From contig VLTN01000035.1 of assembly GCA_008330645.1 (NCBI GenBank), positions 1-64,000 on the forward strand: DNA of 64,000 nucleotides, written 5' to 3'. How positions within the stretch are numbered: the first letter of the stretch is position 1; every line of letters starts with the position of its first letter. The position numbers and the translations under genes are program-made. Of this stretch, positions 19,401-27,900 are shown piece after piece. Origin of the DNA: Cafeteria roenbergensis (Eukaryota > Sar > Bigyra > Bicosoecida > Cafeteriaceae). The notes below the pieces were generated by a model that did not search any database, was not told the DNA's origin, and worked only from the letters and a program-made list of their open reading frames with translations.

Positions 19401-22400
19401 CCAGGTTGTAGGTCGGAACCGTTTCAAAGTCTAGCTGGCCGAGCACGCGGACTTGGCCGCCTCCCTTTTCGATTGAGAAGGCACCCCGGGAGCCTGAGAC
19501 GATGCTGAAGCTCAGAATGGAGTTCTCGTCCCTGTCCAGCGCGGAGACCGCGCCACCGACCGCAGTGCCCACGGCGGCGTCTTCCCGGACAGACCTGGCG
19601 GTGTCACTGACCTCCGGCGGCTCGTTCACATCGGTGACGGCCACCGGCACGGTGCGGAACGCCGAGCGGCCGTACGAGTCGGTGACCTGGACAGAAACTT
19701 GAGTCGACCTGGAAGTTTCAAAGTCAAGCTTGCTCCCTCCGCCAGCCTTGACCCTCAGCTGGCCGGTGCTGGCGCTGATCTCGAATACGTCGGAGCTGAT
19801 GACCGACCAAGTCATGGCGTCGTTCGCGTCCTCGTCCGTGGCGGTAAGGGGAGCACCGACCGGTGTGCCGTCGCTTGCAAGCTCGGGGACCGAGATCGAA
19901 GCTGGCTCGTTGATCGATGGCGAGTCGGCGTCGTCCATGACTGTGATGACGACCGCCGCAGTGTCCGAGTTCCCCGCGTCGTCGACAGCTTGCGCCTCAT
20001 ACGTGTACCTGGACCGCGCCTCGAAGTTGATGCTCGATCCGGGCGCGACCGTGACGGCACCCGACGTCGGGTCGATCGCAAAGTGGTTCACAGAGTCGGC
20101 CTCGGACCACTTGAACGAGATGGCGCTGCTGTCGATGTCCGTGGCCGCCAGCCTTCCGGCCTGCGACCCAGCGGGGACGTTCTCGAAGATGCTGAACGCG
20201 TACGACTCAGCAGAAAGCTTCGGTGGCTCGTTCACGTCCCGAACGGTCACGGTCATCGTACAGGAAGTGGACAGCGATGGTTCTCCGTCATCAGCTAGCT
20301 GCAGGACTAGGGTGTACAAGCTTTGCTTGCTCGCGTCCAGCATCGATCCGCCTTGGCGGACTTGCAGCTGGCCGTCGCATGGTCCAACAGCAAATGGTGA
20401 TTCTGTAGGAGAAGTAATTGACCAGATCATCATCTGCAGTCTGTCAGGGTCAATTGCTGACATTGGCTCTCCAACAAATGTTCCAGCGGGAACATGTTCG
20501 TCCACAGTCCGGTCCTCGCAAATTGCAGTGGGCCTCTCGTTGACGTCCACAACTCGCACGCTGACAGCACAGTCGGATATTGACTTGAAGTTGGCAGCGC
20601 GCACCACGATGTGGAAAAGCTCACAACTGTTGAACTTGACCTGCCGCGCATTGAGCCGGAGCGTGCCATCCGTAGCCCCGACGGTAAAAACATTCGCGTC
20701 GCTGCCATGCAGACATCCTGTGTTCCATTCCTGCTTCACGATGGAGAACTGGATGGACCCCGAAGACCCGGCCTTGAGCCTGGCTTCAAGCGGAGCTCCG
20801 GCCACAGCCCCGGTGACGCCCTCCACGACCTCTCGCTCCGCTGATCCTCCTGGGCACGAGGTGAACTCAATGGGATCCGAAATGACTCCATCCGAGCAGG
20901 CCTTGCCTTCAGGGCACGGCAGGGCCTCGTACCGCACTGCCTCGTCGACGCCCAGCGGCGCCGAGTACTTGCCGGTGGGCACGGTGATGGGCGCCGCTGA
21001 CCCGAGCGGGCAGTACACCTTGGCGCTGCCGCACTTGCTGGCATAGGCTGAGCTGGACCCGGTGGGGCAGTAGTAGCCACGAGAGCAGGGACCGTCGCAC
21101 TGGTCTGTTGGGCGGCCACCGCTCGACCCGTATCGTCCCGCAGCGCAGCTCTGAATCACGCCGCCAGAGCAGAACTTTCCCTGGCCAGCGGGGCAGGCCG
21201 CCTGGCCGGAACGCGTTGTGGTCGAGCCTCCCGTCGAGTAGTAGCCCGGGGACACGGTGGTCGGGGCCGCTGAGCCAGTTGGGCAGAACACGTTATTGGA
21301 CCCACACGCCTGCTGCGTCGGCGAACCTGAGCCCGTCGGGCAGAAATACCCGGCAGCGCACGGGCCTTGACAATTTGACGAAGTTGTAGGTGTTGAACCG
21401 GTGCTGAAGCGTCCAGCTCGGCAGTAGCCCGTGCACGAAGACTGGCCGCTGCTCGCGGTGTAGCGGCCTGCCGGGCACTTGGAGCATGCTCCTTGGCCAG
21501 CTGTCGAGTAGGTTCCAGGGCTGCACGCCGCTGTGCACGACGATGACGTTGACCTTCCAGTGCCATAGCGCCCCGCAGAGCAGCTGTCGCAGGACGACGC
21601 CCGAGGCCCAGAGTACTGCCCCGCAGGACAGGGCCGAAAAGTGGCGGAGTTGGACCCAATGGGGCAGTAGTATCCAGCAGTGCAAGAACTGCAGCTGGTT
21701 GCACGGGACCAGGACGTGTACGTTCCACCAGGGCACGCATTTGGGGCAGCCATTGAAGATGCTGGGCAGTACGAGCCTGGTGGGCAGTCTTGACAGGCGT
21801 TCGCTCCCTTTTCTGAGTATGTGCCTGCCGAACAGATCGAGCATGACGTGTACCAGTGGAGTGGCGAGGATTGGTATGTTCCTGCACTGCAATAATAGCA
21901 AAAGTAGTCCCTGCAATAGGACCCTGCGCTCTCAGGGCAACAATAGGAGATGGGAGTCGCGGAGAGACTGTCTGGGGGGAGCACGCACACCTTGCAGCGG
22001 AGCCAATCGGCCAGCCAACCTCCGGGGATGTGGTTCTCCGTGCTTGACCCCTCCTGTCGTTGCCAGCAAAGAGTGATAAGACAGGCTGCACAATGGCCCC
22101 TCTTCCAGCTCACTTGCAGGACATGCGTAGTTGATGGTGTGCAGAAGACTGCGCAGAGCAAACATTGCGCGCGAAGAGCGACTGTCTGGTGGGGGCGGCG
22201 ACAGGGGTCAGGACCGAAGATGAGGGCCTTTTTCCAAAGGGCCTTCCATGGGGTTGCGAGACCCGCAGGCATTGCCTGGGCCGCCAGGCGAGACTGAAGC
22301 ACCGGGGTGTGGCCTTGCCAGTGATTGGCGAGCAAAACGGTCACGGTGCCCGGAAAGTTGCTGGTATGTCGGCATGGGCGTCGCCTGGGAAGGCAAGGAT

Positions 22401-22479
22401 TCGCGCTGATTGGACGTGGGCGTGAGGCGCTCTGCGGACTCGACCGAAGACGCAGCCGGCGTGCCGGCCATGCAGCCAC
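10465..22479 (-). CDS. Giant cadherin-repeat surface protein, main segment
   Basis: A single frame of about 4000 codons. The N-terminal part (roughly 20850-21980) is Cys-rich, with about a dozen CxxCPAGxY-type repeats like GCC2_GCC3/TNFR-type modules. From about residue 545 onward there are some 30 cadherin-like repeats with DVNEPP linkers, LDFE turns and DxD calcium sites, plus one Methyltransf_FA-like insert (13870-14415). The domain order suggests a secreted or surface adhesion protein; no membrane segment is visible before the truncated end. The true start is uncertain: codons before about 22050 look like read-through, and an upstream exon such as MFALRSLLHTINYACPA (from 22165, followed by GTGAGC) is possible. 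The last ten residues are out of frame because of the C6 run near 10500; the protein continues in 6014-10474. Confidence 0.8.
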   Translation of the reverse strand: MAAWPARRLRLRSSPQSASRPRPISANPCLPRRRPCRHTSNFPGTVTVLLANHWQGHTPVLQSRLAAQAMPAGLATPWKALWKKALIFGPDPCRRPHQTVALRAQCLLCAVFCTPSTTHVLQVSWKRGHCAACLITLCWQRQEGSSTENHIPGGWLADWLRCKVCVLPPDSLSATPISYCCPESAGSYCRDYFCYYCSAGTYQSSPLHWYTSCSICSAGTYSEKGANACQDCPPGSYCPASSMAAPNACPGGTYTSWSRATSCSSCTAGYYCPIGSNSATFRPCPAGQYSGPRASSCDSCSAGRYGTGRSTSSSCTAACSPGTYSTAGQGACSKCPAGRYTASSGQSSCTGYCRAGRFSTGSTPTTSSNCQGPCAAGYFCPTGSGSPTQQACGSNNVFCPTGSAAPTTVSPGYYSTGGSTTTRSGQAACPAGQGKFCSGGVIQSCAAGRYGSSGGRPTDQCDGPCSRGYYCPTGSSSAYASKCGSAKVYCPLGSAAPITVPTGKYSAPLGVDEAVRYEALPCPEGKACSDGVISDPIEFTSCPGGSAEREVVEGVTGAVAGAPLEARLKAGSSGSIQFSIVKQEWNTGCLHGSDANVFTVGATDGTLRLNARQVKFNSCELFHIVVRAANFKSISDCAVSVRVVDVNERPTAICEDRTVDEHVPAGTFVGEPMSAIDPDRLQMMIWSITSPTESPFAVGPCDGQLQVRQGGSMLDASKQSLYTLVLQLADDGEPSLSTSCTMTVTVRDVNEPPKLSAESYAFSIFENVPAGSQAGRLAATDIDSSAISFKWSEADSVNHFAIDPTSGAVTVAPGSSINFEARSRYTYEAQAVDDAGNSDTAAVVITVMDDADSPSINEPASISVPELASDGTPVGAPLTATDEDANDAMTWSVISSDVFEISASTGQLRVKAGGGSKLDFETSRSTQVSVQVTDSYGRSAFRTVPVAVTDVNEPPEVSDTARSVREDAAVGTAVGGAVSALDRDENSILSFSIVSGSRGAFSIEKGGGQVRVLGQLDFETVPTYNLVVRVTDNGSPSRHADAVVTISVEDTAEPPRLAPQSVTVAESLAVGALILVLPVQDDDKSQTHTCEISKGAVGSMVTLKAAPSGSGLRLCELVVGNAGLDFDTVPSLTLTIDVTDSGTPTMQGSGTVSVTVTDVNEAPRIVDWGGVRAVSITATIGTPVGRAIDFEDDDAGQTHTWTIESTEAADNSLHPELFTIDNSGQLATGVEDLSAYFATKGLTAENPVFVVKIKVTDSGSPPLGTTTSATVQVVSGNKPPIVKAAKLSINEDAKVGHELGKVVATDPDGDAVRNFTIIFGNTGNAFDIDPATGMLWLATPIDYETRPSYSIAVQAQDDPEPKVVDGQTFTLVAFTSSAIITINLVDVNEEPALAGGEASVDELSAKGVKVGSPFMVADPDAGDKATFAIMKGNTGSVFAVQAVQDSLGKWGGQIVVDRPALNFEVTESYNLELQATDTGGLKSAASVVVTVNDVNDPPTVATLQTLVLPENTPVGSDLPATGVLVSVTDEDLDQVSMRIKSGGEGLFKLSPSGQLSLAGALDFETKDRHVLTIEAQDVHQAASDKDWVIQVSNVWEKPVYSGPKLAQVAENAAIGAKLVQAACIDQDFDDALTFSLAGAPQLFSIDSNTGAVSILSALDFETADSHQLTVVCTDREGLSASATVSVKVTDVNEAPAIVTASLDLPETEASGAAVGRIIIADQDASDTHSVTITSGNGPANAPHFVLYGSTLKLANAALDFEGESGATSFTLGIKVIDSGTPPLSASANVRVVVLDRNEPPVMLDQARSIEENSLTSAPVGAPLEASDPDQGQLLTFRITAGNDDGKFKIDPCSGQIKVDEDKGLDFETKSSYTLTVQVQDDGAAEPGPARLTDTATVTISVIDVNEPPTLQDAAASIAENSAQGTPVGAAVTGTDPERSVLAYSIAGGNTGSAFAIDSASGQISVASSVALDFESVKAFTLRVRATDDGKPKGPTLFGEADVVVSVLDVNEPPVFLAQQRSILENSAAGSAIGARLDASDPDAEQTVSFELTGGPDAASFTLSSNGQLTSSIAASFDFESKTEYAVEVTASDSATPSLQTKATIVVNVLNQNEAPTMPDATVEIAESAGVGATVPGTASLATDPDAGDRLQYELVKQEPDRPIFRVLAADGSVEVKSALLDFETVPVHRIWVRVTDIDGLADEGVITIELQDVNEPPTLLAQARAVDENAPGAPVGEPLTASDPDADDKGALTFSLLSGGAATQFAINSTSGQLSTAAGSALDHESADLIVLSVQVEDTQGLTSTAQVSVTVRDVNEAPSMAEDTFEFKVAENAVMGTQIDFVSAADVDDGDVLTWSMRVVSTGTMAAAGAGDFAINPATGALTVAKDTGLATDPPGTRLSKYLPEGNVYTLQVTVTDDGTGLLQDTATVRVTVIENNDQPELEAEYSASVSENCAANTLALELQATEYDEKDRNKLTYAILDGNYAGTFKLTTVVSTDGSSNKAELRVARPIVDFEDRTSYSLVVQVSDGFLKASTVVTVSVVGVNERPIIDAASLTMAVDENPASVGGVVGTVVARDVDAGDLLTFAFFGDGNKAGHFAIDASTGAVSVASLDIDRETTSSYSIGVRVSDAGGLVDERQLSVLVSDVNDAPVLGVSAVTVAENSPRGTVVSVGIRAKDQDTSDAISYSMGRPNCWGVQMSRPGAREYSPFVVKPVGAVRSVDFSVKAATGAVIVMRDHAEGDAEYAPPTGPSYELTLGLGGTGSGASLRRVSVTTGGGVDVADLVPTDSAAAGLLLVHTRGNTRLVLEIDASDTGRRVVTLARATGSDAVIAQWVDETENGPVGMRFGVGASSAQAPVQVSPACFEPLAASSSADAFKVSRDGNILVSDVSTNFEAQREFGFELIATDDGTPSLSSSAAVVIQVSDVNEVMSWATVPCPNTTGSFIACFSVPENTLTASSAATLGSVRAQASDPDVLTEQTLSFTVGPVGNSANDKAVFAVGATSGVVSLLQNAINFEAKAAWEVGITATDNGVPSLSKEGKVHIAVEDVNEPPALLTESLSVSETAGAGSQVGSALVITDPDPMDSHVVSIVGGNGPSEDWFRIDGTKVVLGAAPLDFEGVSGSNRFSLQVRVSDVPPAGKLPGTLAVTKTVVVSVTDANERPVIADAERQVEENSPVNTPVGDILPASDQDAGQTLSFAITSGNDDGMFKIDGCSGQVKVARAALDFETTKEFSLQVTVTDDGGVVPGPARLSASAVLTIRIVDVNEPPSLKDSAATVDENSAVGTAVGSALRGEDVDAGSVLSYAIASGNVGQVLVLDSSSGVLSVQRAAIDFETTAKYVLNVTVTDNGKPSGPPLSSWGIVTVTVRDINEAPVIEDQQRSVNENSLAGQLVGSLLAASDVDAGNSLTFAIVGGPDAAAFLVSPVGQLTVATGAALDFETRSKLFVTVRVTDSDKVRPLSDEATITVQLVDVNEAPTLAEHTVVVAENSPIGFAIEGTASRARDVDADDVLSYAIVSQSPGSFFRMLSADGAVEVRQAGIDFETSAKHSLLVRVTDKAGLSAESQLHISVADVNEAPVIADQRRSVPENSPSTSCGLPLVAADVDAKDTPYSLPFAFSIVSSSAPGAFAIDPTSGVLSTTAAAELDHEAAPEAVVRVRVTDSSGATGEAAITVMVTDVNEAPTFAHTSYSFQVAENANFQEEVDIVSAADPDKADTLRFTLRVDSAPEGGQASDLGINPSTGKVFVARKTAAAVATPSEYLPQGGVYTCTATAQDNGIGGLMATTQVVVTVVPYNDPPTLPASVVGSVRELAAASTLVATIEGSDNDQDNELSYSILDGNYADTFKLTTVASASGHNYAELRVARPIVDFEDRTSYSLVVQVSDGFLKASTVVTVTVVDVNERPIIDAASLTLTVDENPASVGGVVGTVAARDVDADDLLTFAFFGDGNKAGHFAIDASTGAVSVASLDIDRETTSSYSIGVRVSDAGGWLTSVSCQCW
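10475..10890 (-). repeat. Near-identical internal duplication in the cadherin gene, copy A
   Basis: This ~415-bp stretch matches 14552-14968 almost exactly at an offset of 4077 bp; only scattered substitutions were seen by eye. It encodes the repeats ending ...SIGVRVSDAGG. Surrounding repeats are clearly more divergent, so the pair has been homogenised recently (gene conversion) or comes from a recent ~4.1-kb duplication. The C run here has six bases where copy B has seven. Confidence 0.8.
14552..14968 (-). repeat. Near-identical internal duplication in the cadherin gene, copy B
   Basis: Partner of 10475-10890. In this copy the frame reads through (VSDAGGLVDERQLSVLVSD), because the C tract at about 14574-14580 has seven bases. 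Comparing the two copies locates the frame break of the gene in copy A. Confidence 0.8.
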
Positions 22480-23160
22480 CCAGGCTAACGCCCTATCTCA
22501 CCAAGCCGAGTGAGCACCCCTGAGTGCTTGCAGCAGCGCCACGATCCAGGCGACGCTTGCAACACGGAAAGGCCGCTCCGCCATGATGTTTTTGTGACTT
22601 GATCGGCTTGAGCGCCCAGGACCGGAGGCTTGTAGGCGAAGCTCGGCTCGTGCCAGCAGTCAGTCTTGCCCTGCACTTGCCCCGAACCACGCGCGCCGGA
22701 TGGCAGATGAGTCCCTGCGCTTCCTGGGGTGGTTCAGCAATTTCAACCGCAGCCGTTGCACGCCAGCTGTCGGCACGGTTTTGTCGAGCACGCCTCACGG
22801 CCGTAGGGCCCAGCAACCTGGACGCGCCTTCGTCACAAGTCGCAGCACAGTGTACCCCGCGAAAATTTGCAGCCCCCGAGCAGGTCCCCCTCGCGAGAAC
22901 TGGCTGCCCCAGCGTGCGTGACTTGTCCCCAGCAACAGAATGCAGCTGAAAGAACTGGACCTCACCGAAGTGGAAACGGAGGGGCAGCGCAGCTGAGTCG
23001 CCTTTTGGCAATGGATAAGGGGCACACCAACCCGCCTGGGGATCGGGAACTGCGAGGTGGTGCTCCTTTCGGAAGGTTGTGTCAGGTAGCCGGACCACTG
23101 CAGAGCCGTGCGCACGGCAGAAGTGTACGAAGAGATCATAATTTTATTCTGCGTTGTCAC
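22480..23160. other. Intergenic, nothing recognised
   Basis: About 680 bp between the 5' side of the cadherin gene and the tRNA array. It should hold the promoter of the minus-strand cadherin gene. The short open frames on both strands show no family resemblance. A short AT-rich stretch (ATCATAATTTTATTC, about 23137-23151) precedes the first tRNA. Confidence 0.3.
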
Positions 23161-23162
23161 AT

Positions 23163-23244
23163 GACAACGTGCCCGAGTGGTTAAGGGGGCAGTTTCGAAC
23201 ACTGTTACATTTCATGTGCGTAGGTTCGAGTCCTGCCGTTGTCG
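23163..23244 (+). tRNA. tRNA-Ser(CGA), copy 1
   Basis: Complete class II cloverleaf of 82 nt. The acceptor GACAACG pairs fully with CGTTGTC, discriminator G. The D arm is CCC-GAGTGGTTAAG-GGG. The anticodon stem GCAGT/ACTGT encloses the loop TTCGAAC, anticodon CGA (reads UCG). The long variable arm has an ACAT-TTC-ATGT stem, typical of serine tRNA. The T arm is GTAGG-TTCGAGT-CCTGC. It has no intron and no encoded CCA. Its 5' flank differs from that of copies 2 and 3. Confidence 0.95.
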
Positions 23245-23251
23245 CCATTCG

Positions 23252-23258
23252 TTTTTTT
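23252..23258 (+). terminator. Pol III terminator (T7) of tRNA-Ser copy 1
   Basis: A run of seven T starts eight bases after the tRNA end, as expected for RNA polymerase III. Confidence 0.8.
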
Positions 23259-23766
23259 CTTCTCCTGCTTTTGTGTCTTTCGCTGGCGTCCCTCTGCCTC
23301 TGGCTCCGCCCTCCTTCCCCGCCCGCTTGCTTCCTCCCTGCTCCGCCCTCATCTGCGCACATGGGGGCGATGGCTCTATGGCTCACATTGGACGGGTGGT
23401 TTCCTCCTCCTCCCTCTCTCCATTCCCGCCTCACTCTGGCGGGGTCGTGGCCTGTGCACGCATACCCCTGCCCAGACGCGACGGCTACGGAATTCGTGCT
23501 CCCCCTCCCCCCCCCCGTCCCAGCCCCCATGCACTCGTGCCGTGTGCGGCCTACCCTCCCTGTTGCTGGAATAGGCGGAACCCCGAGGGCGCTCACCCGG
23601 CCTGCACCACTCTGAAATCCTGTGACAGCGGTCGGGATGAGCCTTCCGTGTACTTTGCTTGCTGAGGAGCACGATGCCAGTGTCTTGCATCGGGCTTGGT
23701 CGACATGAGCGAGCGAAACGATGGGTGTACTATCGTATATGGTACATTTGACACAGCCAGGCACAT

Positions 23767-23848
23767 GACAACGTGCCCGAGTGGTTAAGGGGGCAGTTTC
23801 GAACACTGTTACATTTCATGTGCGTAGGTTCGAGTCCTGCCGTTGTCG
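23767..23848 (+). tRNA. tRNA-Ser(CGA), copy 2
   Basis: Identical to copy 1 over all 82 nt. It lies 604 bp downstream on the next tandem unit. Its upstream flank (TATCGTATATGGTACATTTG) is shared with copy 3 and contains a TATA-like word at a distance suitable for an upstream Pol III element. Confidence 0.95.
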
Positions 23849-23855
23849 CCATTCG

Positions 23856-23862
23856 TTTTTTT
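23856..23862 (+). terminator. Pol III terminator (T7) of tRNA-Ser copy 2
   Basis: Seven T at the same distance as after copy 1. Confidence 0.8.
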
Positions 23863-24355
23863 CTTCTCCTGCTTTTGTGTCTTTCGCTGGCGTCCCTCTG
23901 CCTCTGGCTCCGCCCTCCTTCCCCGCCCGCTTGCTTCCTCCCTGCTCCGCCCTCATCTGCGCACATGGGGGCGATGGCTCTATGGCTCACATTGGACGGG
24001 TGGTTTCCTCCTCCTCCCTCTCTCCATTCCCGCCTCACTCTGGCGGGGTCGTGGCCTGTGCACGCATACCCCTGCCCAGACGCGACGGCTACGGAATTCG
24101 TGCTCCCCCCCCCCCCCATGCACTCGTGCCGTGTGCGGCCTACCCTCCCTGTTGCTGGAATAGGCGGAACCCCGAGGGCGCTCACCCGGCCTGCACCGCT
24201 CTGAAATCCTGTGACAGCGGTCGGGATGAGCCTTCCGTGTACTTTGCTTGCTGAGGAGCACGATGCCAGTGTCTTGCATCGGGCTTGGTCGACATGAGCG
24301 AGCGAAACGATGGGTGTACTATCGTATATGGTACATTTGACACAGCCAGGCACAT

Positions 24356-24437
24356 GACAACGTGCCCGAGTGGTTAAGGGGGCAGTTTCGAACACTGTTA
24401 CATTTCATGTGCGTAGGTTCGAGTCCTGCCGTTGTCG
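24356..24437 (+). tRNA. tRNA-Ser(CGA), copy 3
   Basis: Identical to copies 1 and 2. It lies 589 bp after copy 2 because the C-rich tract in the preceding spacer is shorter. Downstream similarity to the other units ends near 24700. Confidence 0.95.
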
Positions 24438-24444
24438 CCATTCG

Positions 24445-24451
24445 TTTTTTT
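24445..24451 (+). terminator. Pol III terminator (T7) of tRNA-Ser copy 3
   Basis: Seven T at the same distance as after the other copies. Confidence 0.8.
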
Positions 24452-24700
24452 CTTCTCCTGCTTTTGTGTCTTTCGCTGGCGTCCCTCTGCCTCTGGCTCC
24501 GCCCTCCTTCCCCGCCCGCTTGCTTCCTCCCTGCTCCGCCCTCATCTGCGCACATGGGGGCGATGGCTCTATGGCTCACATTGGACGGGTGGCTTCCTCC
24601 TCCTCCCTCTCTCCATTCCCGCCTCACTCTGGCGGGGTCGTGGCCTGTGCACGCATACCCCTGCCCAGACGCGACGGCTACGGAATTCGTGCTCCCTCCC

Positions 24701-24963
24701 CACATCCCACCCGAGTTGCGTCTGTACATCGAGGCTGTTCGCTCGTTGTTTGTTCCCCCGTTTTGGTGATTGCGCATGCCTTGCACGCTTCTTGGTTCGC
24801 TGGCACGGGCCAGTGCCCGCACAACCCCAAGCGAGAGAGAGAGAGCAGCGCTATTCGAACGTCGCACAGGCAGCCCAAAGTGCAAAAGTTTTGGAAGCTC
24901 ACGCACAAGGTCAGAGAGGTACAACTGACACCCACTCTGGCGTTTCGAGGGGTGCGGCGGTGC
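24701..24963. other. Intergenic between the tRNA array and the giant GH gene
   Basis: About 260 bp with no recognisable gene. It contains the 3' flank of the minus-strand gene ending at 24964 and a GAGAGAGAGAG stretch near 24834-24845. Confidence 0.35.
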
Positions 24964-27900
24964 TCACCGCCTTCGAGCACGAGCGCCACCTGAAGAGAGC
25001 TGAGGCCCGCTTGGCGGCGGCACAGCAAAGATTGTTGGCCCTTGCATTGCCGACTTGGGCGTGGCTATACTCCCGGGGGCATCCAGCACCGGCTGCACTG
25101 TTTTAGCTAGCCGATGGCGGACGGCCTGGCGGCGCCAAAGCACCAATCCACCAAGAATGATCAGAGTCGCGGCTCCACTTGCAGCAGCGGCCAAAACCCA
25201 GACTGGAGCCCCCTGTCCGTTGCCGGGAACCGAAGGCCCACCCGGCTGCCCCGTTCCTGCTTCGTCGCTCCCTAGTTGCGATAGTTGGAGTTCAGCAAGC
25301 TCGGCCGCATCGGGGACGCACGCAGCGCCCACGTTGGGATCCTGTCGCAAGAAGCCAGGCGCGCAGGCCTCGCAAGCATCGCCCGAGTACGCGGCAAAGC
25401 AGGCGCAGACGCCAGCCTGCTCCAGGCACACACCCCTTCCGGAGCAAGAGGTTCCCCCAGCGCTGCCGGCCTGGCAAGGCAGTCTCGCCACGCGGCAGTC
25501 CAGTGGGCAGCAGTCACTGGCAGCCGCCGCCCCTGCACAGGCCTCGTTTGCTTGGCATACGCCATCTCCGCAGCGGCCAAGCGAGGCGACGGAGTGGAGG
25601 TGAGGCGTGCTCTCAAGCTTCAATGCCGCGGCTGCAAGAGCCAGCCGAACTTCCAGCTGCTCAGGTCCCATCTGCTGTGATGGTTGAATTGTCAACTCCA
25701 AAGCGGTGTCTTGCACTGCCGCCGCAATGCGACGAGCGCCCCCCGACACTGCGGCCTGTGTGCCGCCCGAGTTCGTCAGGCGGCGAGCAGGCCCTGCCGG
25801 TCTGACCTGCGCGGTGGCAGTCCCGGCCAGGTCGAGCGCCTGGAGCACGGCAAGGCCAAGCGGCTGTTGGGCCACGAGCAGCACTTGGCCGTCAACACCT
25901 TCGATAATCGAGCTGTTGATGGCAAACCCAGTGGCATCGATGCTTGCCTTCAGCGTGCACTCGCCGACTCCTCCGCAAACACCGCAGTGGTCGACAACGA
26001 GAGGAAGGTCACAGCAAACCCCTGCTGCATCGATTGCTCCTGCGCAGCACTGCCCAAGCGCGTCAGTGGCAATTGCGTCACCGTTGCATCGTCCACAAGC
26101 GTCAAGGATACCGGTGTCGCAACACTCCCCTCTGAAATCAAGTGTTGGAGGACGGGCGCTGCCGGCCAGCTGTTGGCAGCAACCTCCCGTCAAGTTGACA
26201 ATCCCGGACGGACAACATCCCCCCTCGGCGTCCAGCACGCCTACTGAGCACACTTCACTCGGTATCTCGCACGTCGGGCCAACCCAGCCTGGATGGCACA
26301 GACAGCGAGCAGATGCCTCATCGCAGTTGCCGTGCTCCCCGCAGCCACGGTGTCCGCACGGCTTCGAGCACTCGCCCCGACAAGGACGTTCCAAAAGAGG
26401 CTTGGTGCCCTCGTCACACGTCTGGCTCGGGAGGAAGCTCGTGCCGTCCTGGGAACGGCACGATGCCGCCCGGCTCTGGATGCCGATGCCGCAGTCCTCG
26501 TCGGCGATGCATTCTCCCCAAGTGCCTGCGACCCAGCGCCCACCTGCTCCAACAGTGGCCAGCCCACAGGTTGATGCGACACATGCAGCAACTGACGGAG
26601 GCTTCGAGGCAGCCAGTGAGCAGAGAGACTCGTTCGACTCGCGGGACGTCAATAGAAGCGTCGCGTCCGACGCCACTTGCCCCTCGGCGACCCGCACGCA
26701 CCCCACTTGACGCGTGACACTGCCGCGACCGCAACTGGCCGAGCACTCGCCCCACGGGCCGGTGGCCCATGCCACGCGAGCACAGTCGCCAGGATTCTCC
26801 GCTTCAGCCTCCGACTCGCACCCCCGGAGCGCTGGTGGCCTGTTGCCAGCGGAGCACAGCTGGTCTGGAGCGGCAACACCGCGAGACGACTTGCAGACGA
26901 CGGTCCGTCGTTGCATTGTTGCACGGCAGTCGCCGCCGCAGCCGCCCCACGCCTCCGCGACCCACTCGACAGCTTCGCAGGCAGCCAAAGCACAAGCCCT
27001 GCTCGTGAGGATGCCTGACGCTCTGGCCGAGCAGGACGAGGCAGAAGCATCTGCAAGCGAAAGGGTGCCATCGCGCCCAAGGCAATACACGTCGCGGGTC
27101 TGCGAGCCAACGGTGCCGCACTCCTGTGCCGTAGTCGGTGAGCCGCTGCTGCTTGCTGGAGCAGAGCAGCGGGACCAAGGCCCGACAACGAGCTCGGGTT
27201 GCTTGGCAGCGCTGGCAGGGTCACATCCTCGAGCCGAAAAGCATGCTCTCGTAAGCTGCGGCGCTGGGATTCCCGCCGCCCGACAATCCGCGTTGCTTGG
27301 GGTGATCGAGCTAATCGCAGCGGAGCCCGGAGACAAGTCAAGCAGAGCAAACTGCCTGGGCGCAGCCGACTTCACCTCCTCGCTAAGCTCGCAAGTCTCT
27401 CGGAGCGGGACTTGTCCGGCCCCGCACGATGATGAGCAACTTCCAGCTTCCTCGACGCGGCTTGACCCAGCAAGCGGGACCACTCGCAGCGAGCGAGAGC
27501 AAGAAAGGCTTGGCGCTCCGTGCACAGCGAGCGGGTCCCGCAGTTGCAGGGCAACGCGGACTTTCCCTGACCCTCCTGACCCGGCCAGAAGCTGCGTCGC
27601 GGTCACATTGATGCTCAGCAGCGTACCAGCGGCAGAAGTGTCTGCTCTCAACGAGCCCACTGCGCTTTCTTGGTCACTGGTCGCGCGGCTCCACTGCGCA
27701 ACCAATGGAGCAAGCGAGGCCGTCAGCAATGATTCGCTCTGAGGGTCGCACCACTCTGCTGAGAGCGACTCGTCCACAACGAAGAGCTCGTAAACAGTCG
27801 CCAAGGACGCACCAGTCACTCGAGCAGCCAGCTCATGACGGACTCCGGCCACTGCCAGCGCTTCCCCAACGGTTGCTTCCAACTCCGGTGCCAGCGGACC

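Larger units (their letters stand above)
23161..24700 (+). repeat. Tandem ~0.6-kb repeat array carrying the three tRNA-Ser genes
   Basis: Units start at 23161, 23765 and 24354, each with ATGACAACG at its head. The spacers are nearly identical: one A/G difference at CACCACTCTG versus CACCGCTCTG, one TGGTTT versus TGGCTT difference, and a variable C-tract near 23505-23525 and 24107-24118. The third unit is partial and diverges after GGAATTCGTGCTCCC. This is a young tandem amplification. No protein gene was recognised in the spacers. Confidence 0.9.

Noticed and set aside
23161-24700. CRISPR-like array
   Set aside because: Repeat units are ~600 bp with tRNA genes and near-identical spacers; no short repeats with unique spacers occur anywhere in the window.
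23154-24769. Open frames repeated three times across the tRNA array
   Set aside because: They read straight through the tRNA genes and recur only because the DNA unit is duplicated.
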